DNA from: Planctomycetia bacterium
GTDB lineage: Bacteria > Planctomycetota > Brocadiia > Brocadiales > Brocadiaceae
Assembly: GCA_015075005.1 (NCBI GenBank)
Contig: JABTVC010000001.1
Span: 1,569,128 to 1,633,127, forward strand
Length of the DNA: 64,000 bases
Reading direction: 5' to 3'
The notes beneath the pieces are model-generated. The model worked only from the letters and a program-made list of their open reading frames with translations. It searched no databases and was not told the origin of the DNA. Every line of letters starts with the position of its first letter. Within the stretch, counting starts at the first letter, position 1. Shown piece after piece: positions 19,375 through 28,772 of this stretch. Both the position numbers and the translations under genes were made by a program.

Positions 19375-19810
19375 TTTTAATCATTTGTACAAAAACTTCT
19401 CTGCGTCTGGGCCCATCAAATTCACAAAAATAGATCCCCTGCCATGTCCCAAGGGCTAGTTTGCCTCCGGAGATAGGCACAGATATTGAGGAACCTACTA
19501 ACACGGCTTTGATGTGCGCAGCGGCATTCCCTTCCATATGGGTAAAATGACCATTCCAGGGCACCATTTTATTGAGTTCATTTAAAATATCTTTCCGAAC
19601 CGAAGGGTCTGCATTTTCATTGATCGTGACAGCAGCCGTGGTATGGGGTACGTACACATAACATATCCCTTCTTTGGTCGCTTTCCTTTCCAGAAGTCTA
19701 TTCAATTCCGGTGTAATATCGATAAACTCTGCGTGAGAATGTGACGTTATCTGAATCTTGTCCATGGTAGCGGGCAAACCTAACGGCATAAATTGTAACA
19801 AATCATTCAA
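19367..19810 (-). CDS. YjbQ/UPF0047 family protein (secondary thiamine-phosphate synthase type)
   Basis: The product contains the complete YjbQ fold: VYVPHTTAAVTINENADPSV, the HMEGNAAAHIKAVLVGSS block and GTWQGIYFCEFDGPRRRE. Members have weak thiamine-phosphate synthase activity in vitro, and their real role is unclear. The family usually starts close to ITSHSHAEFIDITPE, so the true start may be the internal ATG at 19765 (MDKIQI); the first 15 residues are not conserved-looking. It overlaps the downstream CPBP protease by 8 bases. Confidence 0.85.
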   Translation of the reverse strand: MNDLLQFMPLGLPATMDKIQITSHSHAEFIDITPELNRLLERKATKEGICYVYVPHTTAAVTINENADPSVRKDILNELNKMVPWNGHFTHMEGNAAAHIKAVLVGSSISVPISGGKLALGTWQGIYFCEFDGPRRREVFVQMIKSE

Positions 19811-20149
19811 ATAAAAAGCAAAATCTCATCGTAATGATTGAGAAATATTCTGTCAAATCTATCCAGGCTTTTCGGGTGTTTTTGCGTATTATTACCTTTT
19901 TTGATTTCTTTGATTTTACCAGTAATTTTAAAGCATTCAAGAAAATTTAATTCTTGTCTATCTTTGTCCGTTTCGGAATGTCATTATTGTGAGAAAGACG
20001 TGGGTACGACATAAAATGGGAGGTGAAAAACAACAGATTTGAAATGGTGTAAGCTGTAGCTGTTTCTGGAGAAATTCAGAAAATGAGTTTTTAGAAAATA
20101 TCAACCAAAGTAAGCATTGTTTGAAAGGAATATGCCATTCGCTTCCCCA
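19811..20149. other. Intergenic region between ileS and yjbQ-like gene
   Basis: About 340 bp of AT-rich sequence contain no supported gene. A GGAGGTG followed by an open stretch near 20030 does not lead to a meaningful ORF. No hairpin terminator was recognised after ileS. Confidence 0.4.
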
Positions 20150-22966
20150 TTATTGAAGCGCGGTAAAGCACCTGGCACAGATGGCAGGATGTTCTTTGTT
20201 TAATCCTACGCTCTCTCTGAAATTCCAACATCTTTCGCATTTCTTGTGCTGCGATACGTTGCATTCTATCCAGAGATTTTCAATTAATTCCCCCTTCACC
20301 GCTTTGGATGAGATATTTCTCTCTAGTTTTACCTCAGACACGATAAGTATCATAGAAAGGTCTTTTTCGTAACTCTTCAAGAACTGCCAAAGTTCTTCAT
20401 TTTCAGTATAAAGACAGACAGACGCTTCCAATGAATTGCCTACCAACTTGACCGCACGCATCTTTTCCAGTTCCCGCGCCACATCGGTTCTCATATTGAT
20501 CAACTTCTCCCACCTTTCATCCAGGGAGTCGTCTATCCAGTCAGAGGTGCATTTCGGAAATATTGACAAATGGATACTGGAAACATCTTCGTCTTTATAC
20601 ATGATCGCAGACCATACTTCTTCAGCCGTATGTACAATAACCGGCGCAGATAATTTAACCAGGTTGAGCAGGATATACTGCATAACAGTCTGTGCGGCAC
20701 GCCGTTCCTTTGAATTCTTTGCAAAGGTGTATAACCGGTCTTTCAGGATATCCAAATAAAAAGCGCTCATTTCCACCGTACAAAAATTGTAAATATTGTG
20801 AAAAACCCGGTGCAATTGGAGTGATTCGTAGCTTGATGTAACATCCTTTATTAATTCTTGTGTTTTATGCAATGCCCAGCGGTCTATTTCCAATAATTCT
20901 TTATAAGATATCGTGTTCACATTCGGGTCAAAATCATAGAGGTTGCTCAGCAAATATCTGAACGTGTTACGAACACGCCTGTAGGCATCGGAACACCTGA
21001 TGATTAAATTACGGGACACGCTCATATCATTTTGATAGTCCAAAGAAGAAGTCCATAATCTGAGCACATCAGCACCGAATTCCTTTACGGCATCTTCAAC
21101 AGAAATAAAATTCCCTCGGGATTTGGACATCTTTTTGCCGTGTTCATCTACAACAAAACCGTGTGTTAAGACAGATTTGAAAGGCGCCTTATCCCATGCA
21201 CCAACAGATGGAAGTAATGAAAGCTGAAACCATCCACGGTGCTGATCTGTCCCTTCCAGGTAAAGATCGGCAGGAAACGACAATTCACTACGCTTGTGTA
21301 AGACTGCATGGTGGCTCGATCCAGATTCAAACCAGACATCGAAGATGTCCATTTCTTGACGAAACTGATCACCCCCACATTGAGAACATTTCGTGTCAGG
21401 CGGTAAAAAATAGGATACATCCTTATAAAACCAGATGTCCGCGCCTTCCTTCTCAAACTTGTCTCGCACATAATCTATCGTCTTCGGATTTATAAGTACT
21501 TGCCGGCAATGCATGCAGTGAAATGCAGGGATTGGTACACCCCACGAACGCTGTCGGGAGATACACCAATCAGGTCGTTCTGAAACCATTTTTGCCATTC
21601 TGTTCTCACCCCAGGAAGGTACCCATTTTGTCCGTTTTATCTCATCCAGCACCCTTTGACGCAGGCTGTTATAATCAAGACTGACAAACCACTGTTCCGT
21701 TGCCCTGAAAATAACAGGGTCATCACAGCGCCAACAATGAGGATATGAGTGTGCAATTTCTCTTTTATCAAGCAATGCCCCTACCATTTCCAGTTTTTTT
21801 ATAATGGCATTGTTTCCATCTTCTAATATCCTGAGCCCGGCAAACTCACCTGCCTCGTTAGTAAAATTGCCCTTTTCATCTACAGGGCTCAACAGAGGAA
21901 GATGATATTTGATGCCGGTAAGATAATCGTCCTGCCCATGTCCAGGCGCCGTGTGGACACAACCCGTCCCATCAGATAAGGTTACGTAGTCTGCCAACAC
22001 GACAGAACCGATTCTATCCACAAAAGGATGTTTGTATTTTTTACCTTCCAACGAACGCCCCGGTACCTTTCCAAGGCATTCATACTCCTTGACCCCTACC
22101 AGGGACATAACTAATTCTACCCGCTTGTCAGCAAGGACGGAGATTTCTTCCTTTTGCGTCTTTGGATTTCTGTAGCGGACGGCGGTATATTCGTGTTCAG
22201 GATGGACGGCAATTGCAACGTTTGCCGGGAGCGTCCAGGGGGTAGTTGTCCATATCATGATATAAAGATTTCTACTATCCAGGCCCTTGAAAACATTGGC
22301 AATATCGTCAGCGAGTTTAAAGTTTACATAGATGGATGGGCTCTTTGTGTCTTCTCTATAATCGAGTTCTGCCTCAGCAAGGGTCGTCTGTCCGAGTTCA
22401 TTGGGACACCAATGGACGGGTTTTTTGCTTCGATATACATATCCCCTTTCTACCAGTTTCCCAAATACCTCAATGATACCTGCTTCATATCGAGGGTCAA
22501 AGGTCAGGTATGGATATTCCCAATCCCCCAGTACTCCCAGGGCCTTAAATTGAGTTTTTTGAAGTTTTACAAATTTTTCTGCATACTTTTTACATTTTTT
22601 CCGGATCTCTGATTTAGTTAAATTTTTTCTTTCTTCACCCACTTCCTGCATTACGCGGTGTTCAATCGGCAAACCATGGCAGTCCCAGCCAGGGACATAC
22701 GGTGCATCATATCCCTGCATCGTGTAAAAACGCACAATAAAGTCTTTTAATATTTTATTTAATCCTGTACCAATGTGCAATTCACCGGTTGGATACGGCG
22801 GTCCGTCATGTAATATATATTTTTCTCTGCCAGCCCGTGCCCTGCGTACCTGCTCATAGAGCTTTTCCTTTTCCCATCTCTTTTGGATTTCCGGCTCTTT
22901 TTTGAGCAAATCCGCCTTCATAGAAAAGTGGGTACTGGGTAGGTTTAGAGTTTTTTTATATTCCAT
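20150..22966 (-). CDS. ileS: Isoleucyl-tRNA synthetase
   Basis: IleS charges tRNA-Ile and edits valine. The 938-aa class I synthetase has HIGH in GELHIGTGLNKILKD, the editing domain (TTTPWTLPANVAIAVHPEHEY and CVHTAPGHGQDDY), the KMSKS loop (HGKKMSKSRGN) and the C-terminal zinc finger CERCWNF ... CARC. All are intact, and it is the standard bacterial type with the N-terminal start typical of the family. It is the last gene of a compact leftward operon, resB-ccsA-acyP-DUF167-ileS, with gaps of 1-17 bp. Confidence 0.96.
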   Translation of the reverse strand: MEYKKTLNLPSTHFSMKADLLKKEPEIQKRWEKEKLYEQVRRARAGREKYILHDGPPYPTGELHIGTGLNKILKDFIVRFYTMQGYDAPYVPGWDCHGLPIEHRVMQEVGEERKNLTKSEIRKKCKKYAEKFVKLQKTQFKALGVLGDWEYPYLTFDPRYEAGIIEVFGKLVERGYVYRSKKPVHWCPNELGQTTLAEAELDYREDTKSPSIYVNFKLADDIANVFKGLDSRNLYIMIWTTTPWTLPANVAIAVHPEHEYTAVRYRNPKTQKEEISVLADKRVELVMSLVGVKEYECLGKVPGRSLEGKKYKHPFVDRIGSVVLADYVTLSDGTGCVHTAPGHGQDDYLTGIKYHLPLLSPVDEKGNFTNEAGEFAGLRILEDGNNAIIKKLEMVGALLDKREIAHSYPHCWRCDDPVIFRATEQWFVSLDYNSLRQRVLDEIKRTKWVPSWGENRMAKMVSERPDWCISRQRSWGVPIPAFHCMHCRQVLINPKTIDYVRDKFEKEGADIWFYKDVSYFLPPDTKCSQCGGDQFRQEMDIFDVWFESGSSHHAVLHKRSELSFPADLYLEGTDQHRGWFQLSLLPSVGAWDKAPFKSVLTHGFVVDEHGKKMSKSRGNFISVEDAVKEFGADVLRLWTSSLDYQNDMSVSRNLIIRCSDAYRRVRNTFRYLLSNLYDFDPNVNTISYKELLEIDRWALHKTQELIKDVTSSYESLQLHRVFHNIYNFCTVEMSAFYLDILKDRLYTFAKNSKERRAAQTVMQYILLNLVKLSAPVIVHTAEEVWSAIMYKDEDVSSIHLSIFPKCTSDWIDDSLDERWEKLINMRTDVARELEKMRAVKLVGNSLEASVCLYTENEELWQFLKSYEKDLSMILIVSEVKLERNISSKAVKGELIENLWIECNVSQHKKCERCWNFRESVGLNKEHPAICARCFTALQ

Positions 22967-22983
22967 ACAAATGGATAATTTTC

Positions 22984-23277
22984 TTAGGTTTCCAGGTTTA
23001 ATAATGAGCTTATATCTTCAGGGACTAACCCTTCAATCAATAATCTTTTGTCCCGGGAGGTTTCACCTGAAATGATATGAATAGAGGATTCATGAATACG
23101 GAGTGTATCGGCCAGCAATTCAATTATGGCCTTATTTGCCTTCCCTTTTTCCGGGGCTGCAGTAACGGCTAATTTTAAACGGCCTCCATACTCTCCTATA
23201 ATGCGATTTTTACTTGAACCTGGCTGTGTTCGGATGGATAGAATAACACCTGCGATTGTAGTAGCAATATCAAGCAT
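22984..23277 (-). CDS. DUF167/YggU family protein
   Basis: The small 97-aa protein matches the YggU fold: GVILSIRTQPGSSKNRIIGEY, LKLAVTAAPEKGKANKAI and IHIISGETSRDKRLLIEGL. The family is widespread and conserved, but its biochemical role is not established. It lies 17 bp before ileS and 1 bp after acyP, inside the cytochrome-c-biogenesis/ileS operon. Confidence 0.9.
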   Translation of the reverse strand: MLDIATTIAGVILSIRTQPGSSKNRIIGEYGGRLKLAVTAAPEKGKANKAIIELLADTLRIHESSIHIISGETSRDKRLLIEGLVPEDISSLLNLET

Positions 23278-23278
23278 A

Positions 23279-23572
23279 TTAATAAACTACCGAAAATTCT
23301 TCGAAATATCCGCTGTATTCTTCCAAACATACATCCACGTCTTCGACAAAAGCACCGGGCGGTCCTTCACTACACCATTGTACTATCGCGTCAATAGCGT
23401 CTTTTTCACCTTCACAGACAGCCTCAACACTCCCATCCAAACAATTTTTTACCCATCCATTAACGTCAAGGGATCGTGCTTTATCTCTTGTGGAAGTTCG
23501 GAAGAACACACCCTGAACTCTGCCTCGAATATAAACATGTGCCCTTGTCATAGGCATATGCTTATTTTTCAT
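23279..23572 (-). CDS. acyP: Acylphosphatase
   Basis: The 97-aa product hydrolyses acyl phosphates. It has the anion-binding loop and catalytic Arg in RGRVQGVFFRTSTRDKA and the catalytic Asn in VNGWVKNCLDGSVEAVCEG. GPPGAFVEDVDV closes the fold. The conserved core starts at RAHVYIRG; ATGs for MKNKHMPMT and MPMT lie just in front, so the start may be a few codons later. It is tightly packed between ccsA and the DUF167 gene. Confidence 0.93.
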   Translation of the reverse strand: MKNKHMPMTRAHVYIRGRVQGVFFRTSTRDKARSLDVNGWVKNCLDGSVEAVCEGEKDAIDAIVQWCSEGPPGAFVEDVDVCLEEYSGYFEEFSVVY

Positions 23573-23575
23573 TGA

Positions 23576-24427
23576 CTATTTGGCACCATAGATGTGTTCG
23601 CTATCAGCCGCAGAAGGCAAGTAGTTTAGACCCACAAAAGTAAAGTTTACTATCCCGAAAGCAAAGAGTAACCAGAATGCTAAAATAACAGAGGCCTTTG
23701 ATTTACTAATGTTCATCTTAGGTAAAACAAGAGGGGAATGTAAATAAACTAAATATGCAAGCCACGTAATCAAAGACCACGTTTCCTTGGGATCCCACGA
23801 CCAATAATCACCCCACGCCTTCTTTGCCCAAACTGCACCGGTAACCATACCCAGGGTGAGAAAAGGAAATCCAAAGGCAACTATTTTATAACTTAATTTA
23901 TCAAAATTCTTCGGCAATATCTCTCTTCCATCTTCATCCTCTTTGCTATCTTTGCTATTTTTGGCAAAAGGCTTGACTACTAAATATATAATACTTGTGA
24001 CAAAAGAAATACCAAAAGCAGCATATCCAAGCATATAGGTAACGACATGTACAAGCATCCAGTTACTCTTCAATGCCGGCATAATAGGTCTTATGGTGTC
24101 ATCCTGCAGCGTAGCGTAAAGCAATATCAACATCGTCAGTACGGATGCCATCGCGCCCACAACCCTAAAATTATAAACAAATTCGAATATAATATAGACA
24201 AAAGCCGTGCAGCAGGCATAAAAAATGAGCGATTCGTATAAGTTAGAAAAGGGTGGGTGTCCTGCCTCTATAGAACGTTTGGCTACCATCGTCAGATTCA
24301 GACAGAATGCCAAAATGAGCAATCCAAGGGAGACCCGTCTTGTGGCCTTGGATCCCCAAATCTCTCTTACTATATAACTAATGGACGCTACTACGTATAC
24401 AATCAAAGTAATATTAATTAAACTCAT
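23576..24427 (-). CDS. ccsA: Cytochrome c biogenesis protein CcsA/ResC (heme handling)
   Basis: CcsA, with ResB, exports heme and attaches it to apocytochrome c on the outer side of the membrane (system II). The 283-aa protein has about eight membrane segments and the tryptophan-rich heme-binding WWD motif WGDYWSWDPKETWSLITWL. Candidate heme-ligand histidines are in HVVTYMLGYAAFG and YLHSPLVL. It begins 1 bp after resB ends. A system II operon fits an organism rich in multiheme cytochromes. Confidence 0.92.
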   Translation of the reverse strand: MSLINITLIVYVVASISYIVREIWGSKATRRVSLGLLILAFCLNLTMVAKRSIEAGHPPFSNLYESLIFYACCTAFVYIIFEFVYNFRVVGAMASVLTMLILLYATLQDDTIRPIMPALKSNWMLVHVVTYMLGYAAFGISFVTSIIYLVVKPFAKNSKDSKEDEDGREILPKNFDKLSYKIVAFGFPFLTLGMVTGAVWAKKAWGDYWSWDPKETWSLITWLAYLVYLHSPLVLPKMNISKSKASVILAFWLLFAFGIVNFTFVGLNYLPSAADSEHIYGAK

Positions 24428-24428
24428 T

Positions 24429-26302
24429 TTAATGTCCCTCCGCCGCTTTTTTTTGTTTTTTACGCAGAAATGGCTTTATGTAAAATATAAAGACAACTCC
24501 AAAACACAATGCCCCAAAACCTGAATAGACAACTGGGATACCAGGATCCTTAACAATTTGCAAACCAGAAAAATTTCCAGCCTCTGGATCGTAACTTGAT
24601 TGATAAATAGCGTATCCTTTATATTTCAAAGGATCATTTACCCTAATGATTTTTTCTACAATAGTTTGTCCATTTTCCTCAATGCGCAATTTACTCGTAT
24701 AATGTTTAACCGATTCACCGGTAGATTCATAAACAAGCGCAAGATTGTTGTCGGTATACCAGGTGGCGTACTGATTATTGGAGAACAACCAATCCCCGAC
24801 TTTCCCGGCAGGCCCTTCAGCTTCAACATAAATCGCGGGTATTCCTACAGTATCTGATTTCTTTATAACTTCTTTTTTGAAATCAAAGGATGGGAAATAA
24901 TCAGACACCATAATCTGATTACCGGTATCCGCAATAGTATACTTTTTCCCTAATTCCCATGGTATAGTTTCTGCAACACGTTTATCCTTTATATAGACAA
25001 TTATCTGTTTTCCCTCAGGCGACTGAAATAGTCTTACGGTATTTTTCGCCATATAAGTACTGGCAATTCCACTACAGGTTACTTTTACATTTTTATATTT
25101 CGCCGGGTGCATTTTATCCCAGTCAGGAAATTTTTCAAATACCCAACGGATTTCAGTGCCTTCCGGACCATTGATTTCTACCTGAACAGCAGGATTATCT
25201 TGCGGCTGCTCACTCACGGGTCGTCTATCCCCATAGTTGAGCACATATTCTAACATCTTTATGGTATAATCTGTTCCTTCTAATTTAAAAACTTTATTTA
25301 AATCCAAAGGATAATCCCGATACTCACCAGATATTGTAACAGATACTTTTGCACTGGTAACTTCGGTAGAATTTACAGTATTATCCAGCTCTTGCTGTGA
25401 AGACACCCAGATATATTCCAGACGTAAATCTTGTTTTTTATCCTCATAATAGTTACGTTCATGGGCTAACAACCATCCCTCGGCAGTGGCCTTCTCAGAA
25501 CCAAACAATTTCACATAAATGGCAGGGTTGTCAGGTTTGTCCGATGTATTTACAGGTTCTTGTATTAATTCTGCATCTGGGATATAGTCCTTTATAGTCA
25601 CCTTATAATCCGAACCAGGGATACGTTGTTTTTTCCCAACCTTCACGTCGAGCATTTTCTGCCGGTCTTTACTCTTCACATACGTTACAAGTTGAAATTT
25701 TGGTTCGTTCTTTTCTAATATAAAGTCATCTAAGGCAATTGAAAATGGTAAATCTTTCTTGACGTAATCTAATTTCCCTTGTCGATCGATTAATTGTGTA
25801 AGAAAATAATTTACCGATTTCCCTTCATAAACATTTACCCCACCTTTTACGCCCAGCTGAAATTTTATAACACCCCTGCCAATATGAGAATAAGACTAAG
25901 ATGGGTAAGAATAAAACCCGTTTGCAGGAATGAATTTTTCCATCGTTTAATGGTACAGCATATAAGATTGGCACAAAGTAGAATTAAAAGAAATGAAAAC
26001 CAATGAGAGTAAAAGACATTATTTAATTGTGTAAACCTGAAAAAAGTCGCCAACCCGTGCCCATACCTTGCAACATATTCATCCAAAGTTCTTTCTTGCA
26101 AGATCACTGTTCCCAGGATACATGCCACAACCATGAGCAGAATAATGACTACCGCCAGTTTGACCGAGCAAAAGAATTCCCAGACCTTGTTTGAATCCCT
26201 CCGCTCACATCTGTCTGCTTTTTCCGGACTGATTCGTTTATTCGTGTCATTACTTTTTTTCCCCACTGTTGCGCTTGGTTGATTTTGCTTTACATTTTTC
26301 AT
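24429..26302 (-). CDS. resB: Cytochrome c biogenesis protein ResB, interrupted by one frameshift
   Basis: ResB (Ccs1) is the partner of CcsA. The 5' part (25865-26302) encodes the first membrane segments (FFCSVKLAVVIILLMVVACI, GTVILQERTLDEYVARYG, HLSLILILAG). The 3' part continues as GVIKFQLGVKGGVNVYEGKS into a large periplasmic domain and a last membrane helix near the C-terminus (VVYSGFGALCFGVVFIFYI). The frames are joined by loss of one base at about 25874-25880, next to a run of four G/C bases. Restoring one base gives 624 aa. The downstream ATG at 25679 is unlikely to be a real start. Since the rest of the operon is intact, a sequence error is plausible. Confidence 0.85.
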
Positions 26303-26532
26303 AAATTATCAAAACTTAATTGAAACAAAAATAGTCAATACACCAGAAAATAATATCCTTACTAGAATGCCGGAGGTTGTGCTTAAGCATTATATACAAC
26401 GAATCCGTTTAGAATCCATGAAGTGGCAAAATTCTTTTAAAACAGGGTTGTTTTGAAACTTGGTTTGCGAATTGCGGATAACGCAGGTTTGTTGTGTCTG
26501 GTTATTTTCATTACTACAATTTCCCAACCAAC

Positions 26533-26566
26533 GTTTCTTCCGATAGCTTAAGCTATCGGAAGAAAC
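26533..26566. repeat. Perfect 34-bp palindrome
   Basis: GTTTCTTCCGATAGCTT is followed directly by its exact reverse complement, with no loop. It lies 17 bp after the ompA stop (leftward). It lacks a T-run on either side, so it is not a standard intrinsic terminator, although it could form a cruciform or hairpin. Confidence 0.9.
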
Positions 26567-26582
26567 TACTTCCTCAAACAAC

Positions 26583-27297
26583 TTATTTTCCCTCATCCTC
26601 CTGTTCCACCAGTTCTACTTCTTGCTCGGTGCTTAGCGAAGACGCCTTAGGAGGTAACGAAGTAACGTTCGTTACTATTAAAAATTCCACTCTTCTGTTT
26701 TCCCTTTTCCCGGTAGTCGTGTTATTAGACGCGATTGGTCGATTTGGGCCGAAACCAGCAATGTGTATGCGCCCTTCAGTAATATTTTCATTCTTAGTCA
26801 AAAAATGAAATACACTTAATGCACGTGCTGCAGACAAATGATGATTTGAATCCCACAGGTTCCTTGTTCGTATAATGGGGTCTGAGTCGGTATGACCATC
26901 AACCCTGACAGAGATTTGGGGATTTTCTTTTAAGAATTCCGCCACCTTCTTCAATGCCCCTTCTCCATGAGGCTTTATAGCAGCCCTACCCGAATCAAAC
27001 AGTATTATTTCAGGAAAAAGAAGTACTGGCCCTTCTACCGTATCTCTGACGGAAACACCTTCACCAATAGAACTTGCAAGCTTTCTGAGGCTTATTCATT
27101 TCCTCTTCGGTTGCCCTTAGCTTGTCTGATACGGAAGAATACTGTTGATTAAGCCTCGCGATCTCTTCGGATTGGTCTCGTATCGTAACTGCCTGTCTTC
27201 TGTTTAAATTTCGCAGCTCGTTCAGCTCGGCACAACCAGACATTCCAACAAAGGCTATCAAAAGGAAATACTTCACATATTTACCGTACTTCGACAT
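26583..27297 (-). CDS. OmpA-family peptidoglycan-associated lipoprotein, one frameshift
   Basis: The N-terminus is a lipoprotein signal (YFLLIAFVGMSGCAEL), followed by a coiled coil (RQAVTIRDQSEEIARLNQQY). The C-terminal part is an OmpA domain: PEIILFDSGRAAIKPHG, ISVRVDGHTDSDPI, LSAARALSVFHFL and GFGPNRPIASNNTTTGKREN, which contains the NxTxxGRxxNRR-type peptidoglycan-binding motif. One extra base near 27085 separates the two halves; removing it gives 237 aa (NKLRKLASSIGEG across the junction). A near-consensus promoter lies upstream and a perfect palindrome downstream. It probably tethers envelope layers to a cell-wall polymer. Confidence 0.85.
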
Positions 27298-27377
27298 TTT
27301 TTTTCCTCCAACGTGTGAGGCGGGGTAAAGGTTCTATTTCATCACGAAATAACTAAGAATACTAACAATGAATTCAA

Positions 27378-27406
27378 ACTATAACATGTGATATGTCTGT
27401 TTTCAA
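27378..27406 (-). promoter_or_regulatory. Sigma-70-type promoter for the OmpA-like lipoprotein
   Basis: On the minus strand TTGAAA, a 17-nt spacer and TATAGT end about 80 nt before the ATG at 27297. Both hexamers match 5/6 of consensus with optimal spacing. Confidence 0.6.
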
Positions 27407-27561
27407 GCGTTTTTTCAATGAATTTTATTTTTTATATTTGTTGGTACTCATCAGTGTTGTGTGGTTAAGGAATTGCGTATGAATGCCATTATTGCTCCTT
27501 GATGTTGCGTACGATGATGATGTATTTAAGAAGACAGAGCAGATAGAAGGAACAGAAGGCA

Positions 27562-27589
27562 TAACAGGTAACATCTCACCTGTTTTTTT
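27562..27589 (+). terminator. Small intrinsic-terminator-like hairpin
   Basis: AACAGGT / ACCTGTT form a 6-7 bp stem around a short loop, followed by a run of seven T. No intact gene ends upstream on this strand, so it may be left over from a lost gene. Confidence 0.45.
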
Positions 27590-27898
27590 GTCGAAAGATG
27601 AAACAAGGAAACGTAGCCGAATTTAAACAAGAGACATACCGTGAAAAATTTGTTTGTAATTGTGAGTGGTTTCTTATTATGCTTTTACACAGGCTACGTG
27701 TAATATACAACATCCACATCGCTCGTCTGGGAGTCTTCATATACAAAACTTCACCAAGGATGCAGGATAGATGAATCTGGAATGCCGAGAAGAAAGATCA
27801 CGAAATTAAGAGGAAGGAGGACATTGGGTATTCAAATTAAAGAGACATATTAAGTATCAATTTCAATTTACCTATATTTTTAAAGAGAGGTTACCTTT

Positions 27899-28588
27899 AT
27901 GAAAAAATTGTTTTTGGCAGGTGTAGTTTGCTTAATGAGTACTTCAATTTCAAGTAATAGTCATGCACAGCAGGGACAAAAGATTACGACATCAGAAATC
28001 CTTGGTGAAAGAAGGGAATATTATTTTGATGACAATAAAGTCGACGAATTACCAGCTGGGTTTCAAAGTGCCTTTACCGGAAAAGGGGAATCAGGACGTT
28101 GGATAGTTAAGAATATCGAACATGCCCCTTCAGCTGATAATATAGTTGTGCAAACCAAATTGGATGATACAAACTATCGTTTCCCACTCTTGATATTGGA
28201 CAACGTGTCATATAAAGACTTTATGGTTTTTGTGAAGTTTAGGGCAATGGCTGGAAAGGCCGACCAGGCTGGCGGGTTGATTTTTCGATACAAGGACAGC
28301 AATAACTATTATGTATTCAGAGCTAATGCTTTAGAGAATAATGTCCGATTATATGCGGTAATTAATGGGAATCAAAGACAGATTGGGGGTAAAAACGCCA
28401 GCGTAACATCAAATGAGTGGCACTTGTTAAAGGTCATTTGTAAGGCAGATAAGATTCAATGTTTTTTTGAGAATACAAAGGTATTTGAGGTATCGGATGA
28501 TACCTTCGATAGCGGGAGTGTAGGTCTTTGGACAAAGTCAGATTCTTACACATTCTTTGATGACCTGGTGATGCAGGAAATGAAGTAG
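27899..28588 (+). CDS. Secreted LamG/concanavalin-like domain protein
   Basis: The 229-aa protein has a signal peptide (MKKLFLAGVVCLMSTSISSN, cut near SHAQ). A beta-jelly-roll domain resembles DUF1080/LamG proteins: YYFDDNKVDELPAGFQSAF, GGLIFRYKDSNNYYVFRANA, WHLLKVICKADKIQCFFENT and GSVGLWTKSDSYTFFDDL. Such domains bind carbohydrates or act as 3-keto-glycoside hydrolases; no catalytic residues can be assigned here. It probably sits in the periplasm or paryphoplasm. It starts a plus-strand block of exported or metal-related proteins; the 28773 gene follows after 180 bp. Confidence 0.75.
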   Translation: MKKLFLAGVVCLMSTSISSNSHAQQGQKITTSEILGERREYYFDDNKVDELPAGFQSAFTGKGESGRWIVKNIEHAPSADNIVVQTKLDDTNYRFPLLILDNVSYKDFMVFVKFRAMAGKADQAGGLIFRYKDSNNYYVFRANALENNVRLYAVINGNQRQIGGKNASVTSNEWHLLKVICKADKIQCFFENTKVFEVSDDTFDSGSVGLWTKSDSYTFFDDLVMQEMK

Positions 28589-28772
28589 TACGTTGCGTAG
28601 AGCCGTCCCGACGGGAAAGTCTCTTATGAATAGTTCGAGACTAAGACACGCACAAACAAGTGCCGGTGCATTGGGTATTGGGTATCAAAGGAGAAGCAAT
28701 TTGCCAATACCGCAGGCTTTTATAGCTGAGTATTACATTTATTATCGGTAAAACTACAAATGGAGGTGCATT

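Larger units (their letters stand above)
27298..27898. other. Intergenic region between ompA-like gene and 27899 gene
   Basis: About 600 bp without a supported gene. It contains the leftward ompA promoter (27378-27406) and a rightward hairpin plus T-tract at 27562-27589. A short GTG ORF near 27640 encodes a signal-peptide-like stretch of about 20 residues (NLFVIVSGFLLCFYTGY) that stops at once; it may be the relic of an exported protein. Confidence 0.4.

Noticed and set aside
22154..22612. 152-codon plus-strand ORF
   Set aside because: It lies antisense within ileS and has no independent support.
26390..26596. 68-codon minus-strand ORF across the palindrome
   Set aside because: It starts within the ompA 3' end in another frame, has low complexity and no SD.
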